A DNA stretch of 64,000 nucleotides from Fibrobacter sp. UBA7003 (GCA_002449765.1 DJXN01000015.1:124001-188000); one strand, 5' to 3'. Positions 8,415 through 17,224 are shown, counted from the stretch's first letter. Made by a program: numbers and translations. Notes: generated from the sequence alone by a model not told the origin.

Positions 8415-8510
8415 TTAGCGAAGTTTCTTTTTGTGACGGTCACGACGACGGCGCTTTTTACGCTTGTGGGTCGCAATCTTCCTGCGCTTTCTTTTCTTTC
8501 CGCAAGGCAT
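8415..8510 (-). CDS. AURKAIP1/COX24 domain protein, very small basic ribosome-associated protein
   Basis: A 31-codon gene: MPCGKKRKRRKIATHKRKK, then an Arg-rich segment and HKKKLR. More than half of the residues are Lys or Arg. The GKKRK-R-KIATHKRKKRRR core is that of the bacterial AURKAIP1/COX24 family, relatives of which are found on small ribosomal subunits. An ACGGAG site lies 8 nt before the ATG, and a strong terminator follows, so it is a separate transcription unit. Its length makes it easy to miss in automatic annotation. Confidence 0.85.
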   Translation of the reverse strand: MPCGKKRKRRKIATHKRKKRRRRDRHKKKLR

Positions 8511-8648
8511 GGTTGTATCTCCGTTAAAGGTTAAACTTAAAAATGTGCCCCCAAATAGAGAAAATTTTTGGCCTTTTGTCAAGGGGAATTGCAAAAGGGC
8601 TGGGTTTTTATGGCCGGACGGGCGATGGTGGTCGGGGACGGTTTTGGG

Positions 8649-9677
8649 CTAGGCTTCGGTCACCTGGTCCATCGCCTGGCGGATAAGTGCCGCGGCACCG
8701 CCGAACTGTGCGGCGCGCGGGGCGTTGTTGCTCAGCATCTGGCGGAACTTGCGGGCGCCGGGGAGTCCGGTGAATAGCCCGTACAGGTGGCGCACGAGGA
8801 TGGTCGCGGGGCAGCCTTCGGCGGTCTGCTTCTCCACGTAGGGGAGGTAGGCCTCGAGCAGCGCCTTGCGGGTGGCGGGGCGTGCCTTGCCGGCGATAAT
8901 GTCTGCGGGGTTGTCGCTCGCCGGTCGCAGGTCGTTAAAAATCCGTTCGTCGGCGTCGTGCAGGAACCACGGGTTCTCGTACGCTTCGCGTCCGACCATC
9001 ACTCCGTCCAGGTCCTGCAGTTGCTCTTCCACCTGGTCGAGCGTCTTGATGCCGCCGTTGATGCTGATGTTCAGGCCTGGCATCTCGGCCTTGAGGCGGT
9101 GCACGAAGTCGTAGTGCAGCGGCGGGACCTCGCGGTTCTCCTTGGGGCTGAGTCCCTGGAGCCAGGCCTTGCGCGCATGTACGATGAAAACCCTGCAACC
9201 TGCATTGCTGATAGTTTGTACAAAATCAGTGAAGAATTCCCAGCTGTCGAACTCGTCGACCCCGATGCGGCACTTGATGGAGACGGGAATGGAAACTGCG
9301 TCCCGCATGGCCTTGAAGCAGTCGGCCACGAGGTTCTTATCCTTCATGAGGCAAGCCCCGAAGTTCCCGTTCTGCACGCGGTCGGAAGGGCATCCGCAGT
9401 TCAGGTTCACTTCCTGGAAACCCGCGGTTTCCACGAGCTTGCTTGCCTGCGCGAGGTCGGCCGGGTTGCTGCCCCCGAGCTGCAGAACTGCGGGGTGCTC
9501 GAAGGCTTCGTGCCCGAGGAACTGTTCCGGCTTTGCGTGGAGCACCGCGTTTGCGACAACCATCTCGCTGTAGAGCAAGATATGCTTTGAAATCAGGCGC
9601 AGAAAGTAGCGCTCGTGACGGTCGGTGCAGTCGAGCATCGGCGCGATGGAAAGCTTGCGGTTGAAGTCCAGGTCCAT
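8649..9677 (-). CDS. dusA: tRNA-dihydrouridine synthase A
   Basis: This FMN enzyme reduces uridines in the tRNA D-loop. The 342 residues contain SIAPMLDCTDRHERYF, the NLNCGCPSDRVQNGNFGACLM block (the last Cys is the catalytic acid in the family), KCRIGVD and the FIVHARKAWLQGLSPKENR segment diagnostic of DusA. The canonical MLDWTDRH has Cys instead of Trp here. A TACATT box ends 7 nt before the ATG. Only 34 bp separate it from the divergent aspartoacylase-like gene. Confidence 0.94.
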   Translation of the reverse strand: MDLDFNRKLSIAPMLDCTDRHERYFLRLISKHILLYSEMVVANAVLHAKPEQFLGHEAFEHPAVLQLGGSNPADLAQASKLVETAGFQEVNLNCGCPSDRVQNGNFGACLMKDKNLVADCFKAMRDAVSIPVSIKCRIGVDEFDSWEFFTDFVQTISNAGCRVFIVHARKAWLQGLSPKENREVPPLHYDFVHRLKAEMPGLNISINGGIKTLDQVEEQLQDLDGVMVGREAYENPWFLHDADERIFNDLRPASDNPADIIAGKARPATRKALLEAYLPYVEKQTAEGCPATILVRHLYGLFTGLPGARKFRQMLSNNAPRAAQFGGAAALIRQAMDQVTEA

Positions 9678-9684
9678 GCGCGCA

Positions 9685-9690
9685 AATGTA
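9685..9690 (-). promoter_or_regulatory. TACATT box, dusA (leaderless candidate)
   Basis: TACATT ends 7 nt before the dusA ATG. It sits 8 bp from the oppositely oriented TATAAT box of the next gene. Confidence 0.45.
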
Positions 9691-9698
9691 GAAATTAC

Positions 9699-9704
9699 TA
9701 TAAT
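9699..9704 (+). promoter_or_regulatory. TATAAT box, aspartoacylase-like gene (leaderless candidate)
   Basis: A consensus TATAAT ends 7 nt before the ATG at 9712; no Shine-Dalgarno sequence and no clear -35. Confidence 0.6.
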
Positions 9705-9711
9705 ATATTAC

Positions 9712-10623
9712 ATGAGCTTAATTCGCAAAATTGTCGTTGCTGGCGGGACGCACGGGAACGAGCGGACGGGTGTTCGCTTGGTCGAGAAGTGGATGGCGTG
9801 CCCCGAATGCTACGGCGCGTGCTGCCCCAGCGCAGATGTTTCGCTGGTACTTGCGAACCCGGAGGCCATGCGGCTTAACCGGCGTTATCGCGATTTTGAT
9901 TTGAACCGTTCCTTTTCGCAGGTCTGTCTCGACGCTTCTCTTGAACCGCAACAGTACGAGTTTAGGCGTGCGCGCGAACTGAACCGCATTTACGGCCCGA
10001 AGGGCGCAAACACGAAGACCGACCTGTTGCTCGACGTGCACAACACGGGCTCGAACATGGGGCTGTGCCTGATTCTTTCGGCGCGTGACCCGTTCACGAT
10101 GAAGGCCTCCGCCGTCTTGACGCAGGAATTCGATGACGCCTGGATTTACTACCAGCCGGAGGAGCGCAGTGCGTCGCCCTACTTTGGCACGGTCGCGAAG
10201 GCGGACGTGTGCATTGAAATTGGCCCGCAGCAGCACGGCACGCTGGATGCCCGCCTCTTTGAACAGGCGGAAAAACTGGTGAAGCGTTACCTAGAACTTG
10301 CGGACGAATGGAACCGCGGGGAACTGCAGAAGCGCTCCCCTATCCAGGTGAAAGTCTACACGCAGCTGCGCGACCTCGGTTACCCGAAGGCATGGGCGGG
10401 CGCCCCCATCGAGGCGATGATCCACCCCGATTTGCTTGGGGCGGATTATCGCGAACTTAAGAAGGGCGACAAACTGTTCCGCACCTTCGACGGGAAGGAT
10501 ATTCTGTACGAAGGCGAGGCGGACGGGCGCGAGAGCGTGTGGCCCATCTTCATCAACGAGCCCGCGTACTACGAGAAGGACATCGCGATGAGCCTGACCG
10601 TAAAGAGCGTGGAGGAATGGTAA
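9712..10623 (+). CDS. Aspartoacylase/succinylglutamate desuccinylase family zinc hydrolase
   Basis: A 303-residue M14-like deacylase. The zinc and substrate motifs are visible: GGTHGNERTG (His and Glu zinc ligands, near residue 11), the DFDLNRSF motif, DLLLDVHNTGSN with the third ligand, and VCIEIGPQ with the catalytic Glu. The family removes acetyl or other acyl groups from N-acyl amino acids. The true substrate cannot be told; a link to N-acetylated arginine intermediates is only speculation. The start follows a TATAAT box. The next gene begins 1 nt after the stop. Confidence 0.85.
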   Translation: MSLIRKIVVAGGTHGNERTGVRLVEKWMACPECYGACCPSADVSLVLANPEAMRLNRRYRDFDLNRSFSQVCLDASLEPQQYEFRRARELNRIYGPKGANTKTDLLLDVHNTGSNMGLCLILSARDPFTMKASAVLTQEFDDAWIYYQPEERSASPYFGTVAKADVCIEIGPQQHGTLDARLFEQAEKLVKRYLELADEWNRGELQKRSPIQVKVYTQLRDLGYPKAWAGAPIEAMIHPDLLGADYRELKKGDKLFRTFDGKDILYEGEADGRESVWPIFINEPAYYEKDIAMSLTVKSVEEW

Positions 10624-10624
10624 T

Positions 10625-11287
10625 ATGGCTGAATTTGACATGAGTGGCGTGCCGGGAGAGGAACTCACTTCCATCCCGGGCGAAGAGCGCCTGGGTAACC
10701 TGATGCAGTTGATTGAAGCCCAGAGGGGCGAGGGTTGGGAATCCCGCCTTCACGATATTCTCGATTCTTTCGAGGACTTCTTGACGTTGCGCCCCGAACC
10801 GCCGCAGGCCTGGCTCGACAACTATGCGGCGAGCGGCAAGCAGTTCGACTACTACCAGATTGTGCTCCCGAAGGATTTCGAGGACCCCTACGAGGATGAC
10901 CTCGGAAACATCCGCCGCCTGCGTGGCGAGTTTGACCGCGTGCCGAGTACCATGGCGCTGGAACACGAACTCATCAGCCGCAATTACTTTGTCTACGAGA
11001 ACGGCCATGCGGAAGCTATCCCTGCGCCGCGCCCGATGCTCATGCTCGAAAGCCAGGACCGCGACAACGACCAGGAAGAGCTGGAAGGCGACATCACTTG
11101 GGACTGCTGTATTTCCATTTTTGCGGACGGAAGTTACGTCGCCTACAACCTCGATAACGACGACGAGGAGGTGCTGGGTGAGGATTTCAAGGCCGTTTTC
11201 CAGAAATACATCAAAACTTTGGCCAAGATGCAGCTGGTGATTCCCGTTGAAGGCCGAGATTATGGTATATTAAGGAGTGATGCGTAA
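10625..11287 (+). CDS. Acidic cytoplasmic protein of unknown function
   Basis: I do not recognise this 220-residue protein. It has no signal peptide or membrane segment, is rich in Asp and Glu, and has a patch DRDNDQEELEGD near residue 140. It starts 1 nt after the stop of the aspartoacylase-like gene and its own end overlaps the start of the next gene, so the three form one operon. Confidence 0.65.
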   Translation: MAEFDMSGVPGEELTSIPGEERLGNLMQLIEAQRGEGWESRLHDILDSFEDFLTLRPEPPQAWLDNYAASGKQFDYYQIVLPKDFEDPYEDDLGNIRRLRGEFDRVPSTMALEHELISRNYFVYENGHAEAIPAPRPMLMLESQDRDNDQEELEGDITWDCCISIFADGSYVAYNLDNDDEEVLGEDFKAVFQKYIKTLAKMQLVIPVEGRDYGILRSDA

Positions 11288-12548
11288 GGTTCTGGAAATA
11301 TGTCTTGCGGTTGCCCTGCTGTGCAGTGGGGCGTTTGCGGCGTTTATCCAGAATCCGATTCCGCCGAGCTCCAAGCAGAACTTTTTCCGCGATACCGACG
11401 GTGACGGTCGCATGGACCGGATTGTCATAAGGTTCCTGGGGGCAATAAGCCAGGACTATATTGACGAAAAAATCGACAGCCTCACTTATACCTGGGTTGA
11501 CACGACGGGCTTGATTTCCCACTTTGTTGCGTTCCCTGCGGATATGCGGCTTGATACGACGAACGTACGGCAGATGTTGGTCGGCGTGAATCAGAAAAAT
11601 TTTGAGCGCATTACGACAATCTCTTCGGCGTTTATGTCGGTGAGGCCATATGGCAGGGTTGATCTGTATCTTGCGGACAGTTCGGTATTTCATGTGGTAA
11701 TGCGGGATGGTATGTCGCCTGCGATTCGGGAGGCGCATTTGAAGAGCTACCGTGGAAACAGGGCTGATACGCTTCAGGTGAATTTTACCGAGTGGGCCGA
11801 GGCTGTCGACGGTTGCGACGCAATGCTGGAATTCAAGAAGACTGGCGATTCGACGGTGCGCTACCTGCCTGCATCTTCGGTAGAGTGGAGCCAGCTGGCC
11901 ACTAAGGCGCTGTTCATATTTGACAAGGACCTTTCGCTCAATGTGAGGCTTTCTCCCGGAGACTCCCTTCGCCTAACCAGCGGTTGCATCAAGGATACCT
12001 CGTCGAATACCGTGTTGAAGAATGGCAGGTTCGTGGAGGTGGATGGTTTCTATCCGTTCCTGCTGAATGTGACGGAACTTGTCGAGGACGAGGAAACCTC
12101 GGTTGCAGATGACCAGCCGATTTTCGAACTGGACTTCTTGTCGGAAGAGGAAGAGCAGAATGATGGCTACCACAGGTGGCGGATGACAATGGAAGTTCTC
12201 GGGCAGAGTTTTGAAGATGCCATCCGTAATGCAGAAAAGATGGAGACAAATGCCCCCCTTGATCTTTCGAAACTGAAGATTACCTACAGTGTCCGGATCT
12301 ATACGAATCTCGGAGCGTATGTTGTGGGGACATCCTACGAAATAAAGGGGAGCGACTCGAGGTTCGAACACAAGCCTACGTTCCTCTCGCTGCGGTGGAA
12401 CCTGATGGACATGCACCATCGCCGCGTATCGACGGGCGCATATATCGCGAATATCTTTGCTGCCGTTGAATACGGGGGCAAGGTGATTTACCGAAGCGAC
12501 CTGCAACCGGAAAACCTCTCGCGGGTGTTCGGCGTCAAGCGCCGTTAG
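11280..12548 (+). CDS. Secreted protein of unknown function with beta-rich C-terminal domain
   Basis: A 422-residue exported protein with a Sec signal (MRKVLEICLAVALLCSGAFA). DTDGDGRMDRIVIRF (around residues 38-52) looks like a calcium-binding DxDxDG loop. The C-terminal part (VRIYTNLGAYVVGTSYEI and following) resembles FlgD-type Ig-like sorting or linker domains. The start is ambiguous by one codon: GTG at 11277 or ATG at 11280, with AAGGAG unusually close. It overlaps the upstream gene. Confidence 0.7.
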   Translation: MRKVLEICLAVALLCSGAFAAFIQNPIPPSSKQNFFRDTDGDGRMDRIVIRFLGAISQDYIDEKIDSLTYTWVDTTGLISHFVAFPADMRLDTTNVRQMLVGVNQKNFERITTISSAFMSVRPYGRVDLYLADSSVFHVVMRDGMSPAIREAHLKSYRGNRADTLQVNFTEWAEAVDGCDAMLEFKKTGDSTVRYLPASSVEWSQLATKALFIFDKDLSLNVRLSPGDSLRLTSGCIKDTSSNTVLKNGRFVEVDGFYPFLLNVTELVEDEETSVADDQPIFELDFLSEEEEQNDGYHRWRMTMEVLGQSFEDAIRNAEKMETNAPLDLSKLKITYSVRIYTNLGAYVVGTSYEIKGSDSRFEHKPTFLSLRWNLMDMHHRRVSTGAYIANIFAAVEYGGKVIYRSDLQPENLSRVFGVKRR

Positions 12549-12553
12549 TTTGC

Positions 12554-13459
12554 ATGGAAGCACTCGAACTCGAAATATACGGGCGGTACTGCGCGCTTGT
12601 CGAAAAGTCGGGCGCTTTTTCGGGCCGTACTAGCCCCGATGGGGAACCGTCGCGCGTGCGCCTCTCCGACATTATCGATAAGTACGATGCGTTCTGCTTT
12701 GACGGTTACGGCACGCTCTATAACCGGGGTGATTTCGTGTACCCGGGTGCGAAGGAGTGGTTTGCCGCGCTGAGACGTACGGGGAAGCAAATCCGCTTGG
12801 TTACGAATGCGGCATCGAACCTGGACCAGGCCCTCGCCGACGAGGCGGATGCCCGCGGGTTCGATTTCACCGTTGCAGAAACGATTTCTTCCGGTAGCCT
12901 GCTGAAGGGCTGGCTGTCGGGCCTGCCTGCGGGTGGCTCGCCTTTTGGTGCCGGTCGCGAGGTGTATTACATCGGGCGTGCGACGGGCGTGAACGTGCTC
13001 GCCGAATGCGGGATTGCTGCCGTGGATAATCCGGTTTCGCCCGTGGTGGCGATTTCTTCTTCGATGGCGACGGACGAGATGTACGCGCGGGCGGTATCTA
13101 TCTTGCGCCGGCCCGGAGCGCTGTTGCTGGTCTTGAACCCGGATGCGTGGGCCCCGCGGATTGACGGGACTCGCGCGCCTGTCTCGGGCGAACTTTGCGA
13201 ACGCCTGCGCCGGGAAACGGGCTGCGCTGCGGAATATTTCGGCAAACCGTTCCCCGGAATATGGCAGAAGGTCCGCGCGACCTTGCCCGCGGGCGCGAAA
13301 GCGGTTATGATTGGCGATACGCTCGGGACGGATGTGTACGGCGCGTATGTCGCTGGTTTTGACAGCGCGCTTGTTGTCGGACGCAATGAGCCGGCGGCAG
13401 AACTGGATGCCGACGAGAAACTGCTGGGCGTGAGGCCTACTTATTACCTGGAACCGTAG
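12554..13459 (+). CDS. HAD superfamily hydrolase, class IIA-like
   Basis: A 301-residue HAD protein. Motif I is CFDGYGTLYN (nucleophile Asp50), motif II is in IRLVTNAAS, and motifs III/IV are KPFPGIWQKVR and VMIGDTLGTDVYGAYVAG. The residue two after the nucleophile is Tyr52, not the Asp that acts as acid/base in HAD phosphatases; DxYGT is typical of 2-haloacid dehalogenases, although the cap arrangement resembles class IIA sugar-phosphatases. The reaction is therefore open. It begins 5 nt after the preceding gene and overlaps the convergent gene by 23 nt. Confidence 0.8.
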   Translation: MEALELEIYGRYCALVEKSGAFSGRTSPDGEPSRVRLSDIIDKYDAFCFDGYGTLYNRGDFVYPGAKEWFAALRRTGKQIRLVTNAASNLDQALADEADARGFDFTVAETISSGSLLKGWLSGLPAGGSPFGAGREVYYIGRATGVNVLAECGIAAVDNPVSPVVAISSSMATDEMYARAVSILRRPGALLLVLNPDAWAPRIDGTRAPVSGELCERLRRETGCAAEYFGKPFPGIWQKVRATLPAGAKAVMIGDTLGTDVYGAYVAGFDSALVVGRNEPAAELDADEKLLGVRPTYYLEP

Positions 13460-14045
13460 CGGAATCCGCGGGTGCCTGCTGCTCGCCGGGCTTACCTGAA
13501 ACGATTACGTACAACGTATCGTGAACGATGACCGTGTCGCGCACGAAGACGGTGTCGTGTGCGCAGACTGCCTGTGATAAGGATGCTGAGCTTGCCGAAG
13601 CACCTGTCGAAGCGTCTGTCAAAGGGGTGCTGCTTGTCGGCGCGTTGCTTGCGGAACTTGCAGGCGTTGCTGTGCTACTTGCGGGAACTGTTGCAGGTGC
13701 GGCGACTGCCGGCTGGTTCTTCTTGGCCTTTTCCTCTTCGCGGATCTTGTCGATAAGCTTTTCGCGCTTGGTTTTAAGGTCTTCCATTTCCTTTTTCAGG
13801 CGGGTCTTGTTGCCGGGCCTGCGTTCGCGCGAGTAGCGTCCTTCGATGCGGTCAATCTGGGTTTCCAGTTCGCGCAGCTCGTCGTAAAGCGGGCCTTCGC
13901 CTTCGAGCGAGGGGGCGGGCTTGAACCAGTCGACGAAACGCTGCCACAGGGATTTTTCCTCTTCTGCGGCGCTCTGGCTTGCGCAGAAAGCGGTGAGCAC
14001 GATGGTCGCTGCGAAGATACTGAAAACGTTTTTGCGGAAATGCAT
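13437..14045 (-). CDS. Exported coiled-coil protein, unknown function
   Basis: A 202-residue exported protein: signal peptide (MHFRKNVFSIFAATIVLTAFC...SAA), a charged coiled-coil region (about residues 45-105: ELRELETQIDRIEGR, then a Lys/Glu-rich stretch), an Ala/Ser/Thr/Pro linker and a C-terminal repeat of DTV/DTL units (HDTVFVRDTVIVHDTLYV). No known domain. The start was chosen at MHFRKN because of the signal peptide and a TATCAT box 6 nt upstream; a longer in-frame form has neither. Confidence 0.7.
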   Translation of the reverse strand: MHFRKNVFSIFAATIVLTAFCASQSAAEEEKSLWQRFVDWFKPAPSLEGEGPLYDELRELETQIDRIEGRYSRERRPGNKTRLKKEMEDLKTKREKLIDKIREEEKAKKNQPAVAAPATVPASSTATPASSASNAPTSSTPLTDASTGASASSASLSQAVCAHDTVFVRDTVIVHDTLYVIVSGKPGEQQAPADSATVPGNK

Positions 14046-14051
14046 GCGACA

Positions 14052-14057
14052 ATGATA
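14052..14057 (-). promoter_or_regulatory. TATCAT box, exported coiled-coil gene (leaderless candidate)
   Basis: TATCAT ends 6 nt before the ATG at 14045; no ribosome site. Confidence 0.4.
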
Positions 14058-14090
14058 GAAAAAAATAGTGGAATCTTTTCTAGCGGAGAA

Positions 14091-14241
14091 AGGGTTTGTT
14101 GACAATCAGACTCCGCTGCGCGGCTGATTGTCAACCCTACGGGCTTGATGCTCGTGGGACTCGCATCAAGCTCAAAAAGTGCCTATTTCATGGTCACTTT
14201 GTGCCCACGGCACTTTTGTGCCGAACCCTCTTCGAGGGTTC
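14091..14241. repeat. Four consecutive inverted repeats
   Basis: Perfect arms follow one another: TTGACAATCAG/CTGATTGTCAA (14099-14109, 14124-14134), GCTTGATGC/GCATCAAGC (14143-14151, 14163-14171), AAAAGTGCC/GGCACTTTT (14175-14183, 14209-14217) and GAACCCTC/GAGGGTTC (14223-14230, 14234-14241). They fill the gap between the tRNA-Gly terminator and the coiled-coil gene. No reading frame explains them. Confidence 0.8.
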
Positions 14242-14263
14242 TTGCCACCTTTTTCTCCCTACT

Positions 14264-14297
14264 CTAAAAAACAAAAAAAGACACCGTGAAGGCGTCT
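14264..14297 (-). terminator. Terminator downstream of tRNA-Gly
   Basis: AGACGCC/GGTGTCT (one G-T pair) with a 5-nt loop, followed on the minus strand by T7-G-T5. Confidence 0.75.
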
Positions 14298-14310
14298 TCT
14301 TTGTTTTTAG

Positions 14311-14383
14311 AGCGGGAAAAGGGTCTCGAACCCTCGACATCGACCTTGGGAAGGTCGCGCTCTACCAACTGAGCTACTCCCGC
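14311..14383 (-). tRNA. tRNA-Gly(CCC)
   Basis: A 73-nt cloverleaf on the minus strand: acceptor GCGGGAG pairing with TTCCCGC (last pair G-U), D-arm GCTC/GAGC, anticodon stem CGACC/GGTCG with loop TTCCCAA (anticodon CCC), and T-arm GAGGG TTCGAGA CCCTT. The discriminator base is T as in bacterial tRNA-Gly, and CCA is not encoded. Confidence 0.95.
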
Positions 14384-14559
14384 GAGTGTTCCAAATTTAA
14401 TAAAAAAGGCCGTTTTGTAAAGGGATTCTGGAAATTTGGGGCGATTTTTGCCTTGTTGTGTTTGCATAAACGCTTTTGGGGCGCCCTTGCCGCATTTCGT
14501 GGCGCACCGGAGCTCAATAATATATTTTCATATCCGGTGTATGGGGGTGTTGTACCTTT

Positions 14560-17136
14560 ATGTTTGGTAAGAATATGTTCGAAAAATTGATGCTGGGTGC
14601 CGCGCTGGTCGCGGCGGGTGCGGGCCTTTCGCAGGCCGAAAACTACAACTGGGGCAATGTCCGCTTCGATGGCGGCGGCTTCGTGTCGGCGGTAATCTTC
14701 CACCCGAAGGCCGAAAATGTGCTCTATGCGCGAACCGACGTGGGCGGCATCTACCGCTTCGATTTCGAGAACAAGAGGTGGATCCCGCTGATGGACTGGA
14801 TCTCGGAGAACGACAAGGGCCTGTACGGCACCGAGGCGTTCGCGCTCGACCCGACCGACCCGAAGCGCATCTACGTGCTCGGCGGGACGGGCTACTTTAG
14901 CCAGGGCCGGACTGCCGTGCTCCGGAGCGAGGATTACGGTGCCACCTGGGACACGAGCTACGTGGAAATGCTCGCCCACGGCAACGGCATGGGCCGCCAG
15001 ACCGGCGAAAAGCTCGCGGTGGACCCGAACAAGCCGAACATTATCTTCTGCGGGAGCCGCACGAAGGGCCTCTACAAGAGTACCGACTACGGCAAGACGT
15101 GGACGAGCGCCTACAAGGTCGCGCTTTCCGATGCGAAGGAATCGAGCCTGAACGGTGTGAACGGTATCAGCTTCGTGATGTTCGACGAGGCGCAGGGCAC
15201 GAATGCCGATGGCTCGACCAAGACGATTTACATCGGCATCTCCGAAACGAAGGACAACCTGCAGGTGAGTAACGACGGCGGCGCCACCTGGAAGGCCGTT
15301 TCGGGAGGTCCCGCGAACCTGATGCCCCACCGCGCGAAGATTGTGGGTGGCGACATGTACATTACCTACGCCGACGGTCCGGGCCCGCACAATATCAGCA
15401 GCGGTGCGGTCTACAAGTACAACATCGCGGGCGGCACGTGGGAAGATATCACCCCGAGCGATTCGGTGACGCACGAGCAGAGCCCCACCACCTACGAGAA
15501 GGACTATAGTTCTTACGGTGGCATTTCCATCGACCCGAAGGACCCGAAGCACATCGTGGTCTCGACGCTCGGCAAGTACACGGGGCGTCACCTCGCGAAG
15601 AACGCGAAGGGCGAGGAGCGCGACAACTACGGCGACCGCATCTACACGACCACGGATGGCGGCAAGACGTGGATTCACGGGCAGCACTACGGCGACGGCA
15701 TCAACATCGACGCAAATGGCACGGACTGGATTCCGGGCAACGCCATCCACTGGGCGGGTTCGCTCGAGATTAACCCGTTCGACAACAAGCAGGCGTGGGT
15801 CACGAGCGGCAACGGCATATTCATGACCGACGACATCACTGCGAAGGTCCCCGTGTGGAAGTTCATGTCCCGCGGCATCGAGGAGACCGTCCCGCTCGAT
15901 ATCGTGAGCATTCCGGGCGGCCCGCTGGTGACCGCGATTGGCGACTACGACGGCGCCGTCTATACCGATATCAATGCGAGCGCCCAGAGGCACACGCCGA
16001 CGGTCGGCTCCACAGAAAGCATGGCGTTCGCGCCGCTCAGCGGAAGCCTGCTGCGCACGGGCGTGATTACCGTGTACGGCCAGTACGAAAGCATCAACTA
16101 CAACGTGATGTACCGCAGCGACGACATGGGCAAGACATGGGACAGCGTGAAGACGACGCTCAAGGGCCCGAAGGGTATGGTGGTGCTCTCTGCTGACGGC
16201 AAGGTGATGCTGCACCGCCCCGAGATGGGCTCTACCACGTACCGTTCCGCCGATAACGGTGCGACCTGGACCGCGGTGGAACTCGACGGCGGGCAGACGC
16301 AGAATTCGCGCATTGTCGCGGACCCCGTGAATCCGGACGTGTTCTACGTGATGGATGCGCAGGCGAACCTGTACCGCTCCGACGACGGTGGCAAGAACTT
16401 CGCGAAATACGGTGCGCGCTTGCAGAACGACGCCGCGGGCGAATACTACAACGGCGGCGGCCTCATCCGCACGGTGCCGGGCAGGGAAGGCCACGTGTGG
16501 GTCCCGATGGACCAGGCGCAGATGTGGCTCCCGAAGGGCTTCAGCGAGAACGGCCTTGCCTACAGCGAGAACGGCGGCAAGGACTGGACGCGTTGCGAGG
16601 GTGCAAAGACTGCCATTGCGGTGGGTATCGGCAAGGCCAAGGAAGGAGCCGACTACGAGACGATATTTATCTGGGGTGCCGCGAAGGAAGGCGACCCGAT
16701 TGGAATCTACCGCAGTACCGACAAGTGCAAGACATTCGAACGCATCAACGACGACAAGCACCAGTTCGGCGGCCCGGGTAACGGGAACTTTGTGCAGGGC
16801 GACATGAACAACTTCGGCGTGGTGTACATGAGCACCGTAGGCCGCGGGACGATTGTCGGAGCGCCCGAAGGTACGGAATTCTTTACGGTCCGCGCTGCAC
16901 GCCAGGTGGCGAACTTCGTACCGTCCCTGCAACTGGAAAAACGCTTGCTCCATGTGACCGCGCCTGCGGGCAGTACGCTCTCGCTATTCGCCGTGACGGG
17001 CAAGGCGGTGCTTTCCAAGCAGGTGGCAGGGCTCGCGCACGTTTCACTAGAATCGCTCTCCGCCGGCCGCTATGTGGCAAAGCTGCTCGATGCCCGCGGG
17101 AAGGTGCTTGCGAACAAGTTCGTGACGCTGAAATAG
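14560..17136 (+). CDS. Secreted GH74 xyloglucanase-like glycoside hydrolase
   Basis: An 858-residue exported protein with the two-propeller GH74 fold. Residues 38-68 contain GGGFVSAVIFHP and YARTDVGGIYRFD, where Asp60 matches a catalytic Asp of the family; the second propeller has VTAIGDYDGAVYTD with the likely partner. Sialidase/BNR-type units (RSEDYGATWDTS, KSTDYGKTW, RSDDMGKTWDS) recur throughout. GH74 enzymes cut the xyloglucan backbone, fitting plant-cell-wall breakdown. The last 80 residues form a separate sorting-type domain. The first ATG was used; a second lies five codons on. Confidence 0.9.
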   Translation: MFGKNMFEKLMLGAALVAAGAGLSQAENYNWGNVRFDGGGFVSAVIFHPKAENVLYARTDVGGIYRFDFENKRWIPLMDWISENDKGLYGTEAFALDPTDPKRIYVLGGTGYFSQGRTAVLRSEDYGATWDTSYVEMLAHGNGMGRQTGEKLAVDPNKPNIIFCGSRTKGLYKSTDYGKTWTSAYKVALSDAKESSLNGVNGISFVMFDEAQGTNADGSTKTIYIGISETKDNLQVSNDGGATWKAVSGGPANLMPHRAKIVGGDMYITYADGPGPHNISSGAVYKYNIAGGTWEDITPSDSVTHEQSPTTYEKDYSSYGGISIDPKDPKHIVVSTLGKYTGRHLAKNAKGEERDNYGDRIYTTTDGGKTWIHGQHYGDGINIDANGTDWIPGNAIHWAGSLEINPFDNKQAWVTSGNGIFMTDDITAKVPVWKFMSRGIEETVPLDIVSIPGGPLVTAIGDYDGAVYTDINASAQRHTPTVGSTESMAFAPLSGSLLRTGVITVYGQYESINYNVMYRSDDMGKTWDSVKTTLKGPKGMVVLSADGKVMLHRPEMGSTTYRSADNGATWTAVELDGGQTQNSRIVADPVNPDVFYVMDAQANLYRSDDGGKNFAKYGARLQNDAAGEYYNGGGLIRTVPGREGHVWVPMDQAQMWLPKGFSENGLAYSENGGKDWTRCEGAKTAIAVGIGKAKEGADYETIFIWGAAKEGDPIGIYRSTDKCKTFERINDDKHQFGGPGNGNFVQGDMNNFGVVYMSTVGRGTIVGAPEGTEFFTVRAARQVANFVPSLQLEKRLLHVTAPAGSTLSLFAVTGKAVLSKQVAGLAHVSLESLSAGRYVAKLLDARGKVLANKFVTLK

Positions 17137-17160
17137 TTTATTTACCTCAATGTAAAAACA

Positions 17161-17190
17161 AAACACCCTGCTTTTACGCAGGGTGTTTTT
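17161..17190. terminator. Bidirectional terminator between GH74 gene and putP
   Basis: AAACACCCTGC/GCAGGGTGTTT, 6-nt loop, with T/A runs on both sides; serves both convergent genes. Confidence 0.9.
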
Positions 17191-17224
17191 CAAATGAAAT
17201 AAATGCTAAAGCCTTTTCGGTGGA

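Noticed and set aside
14374..16953. Long open frame antisense to the GH74 gene
   Set aside because: It is an 859-codon shadow produced by strong codon bias; no ribosome site, no known domain, His/Arg/Val-rich composition typical of antisense frames.
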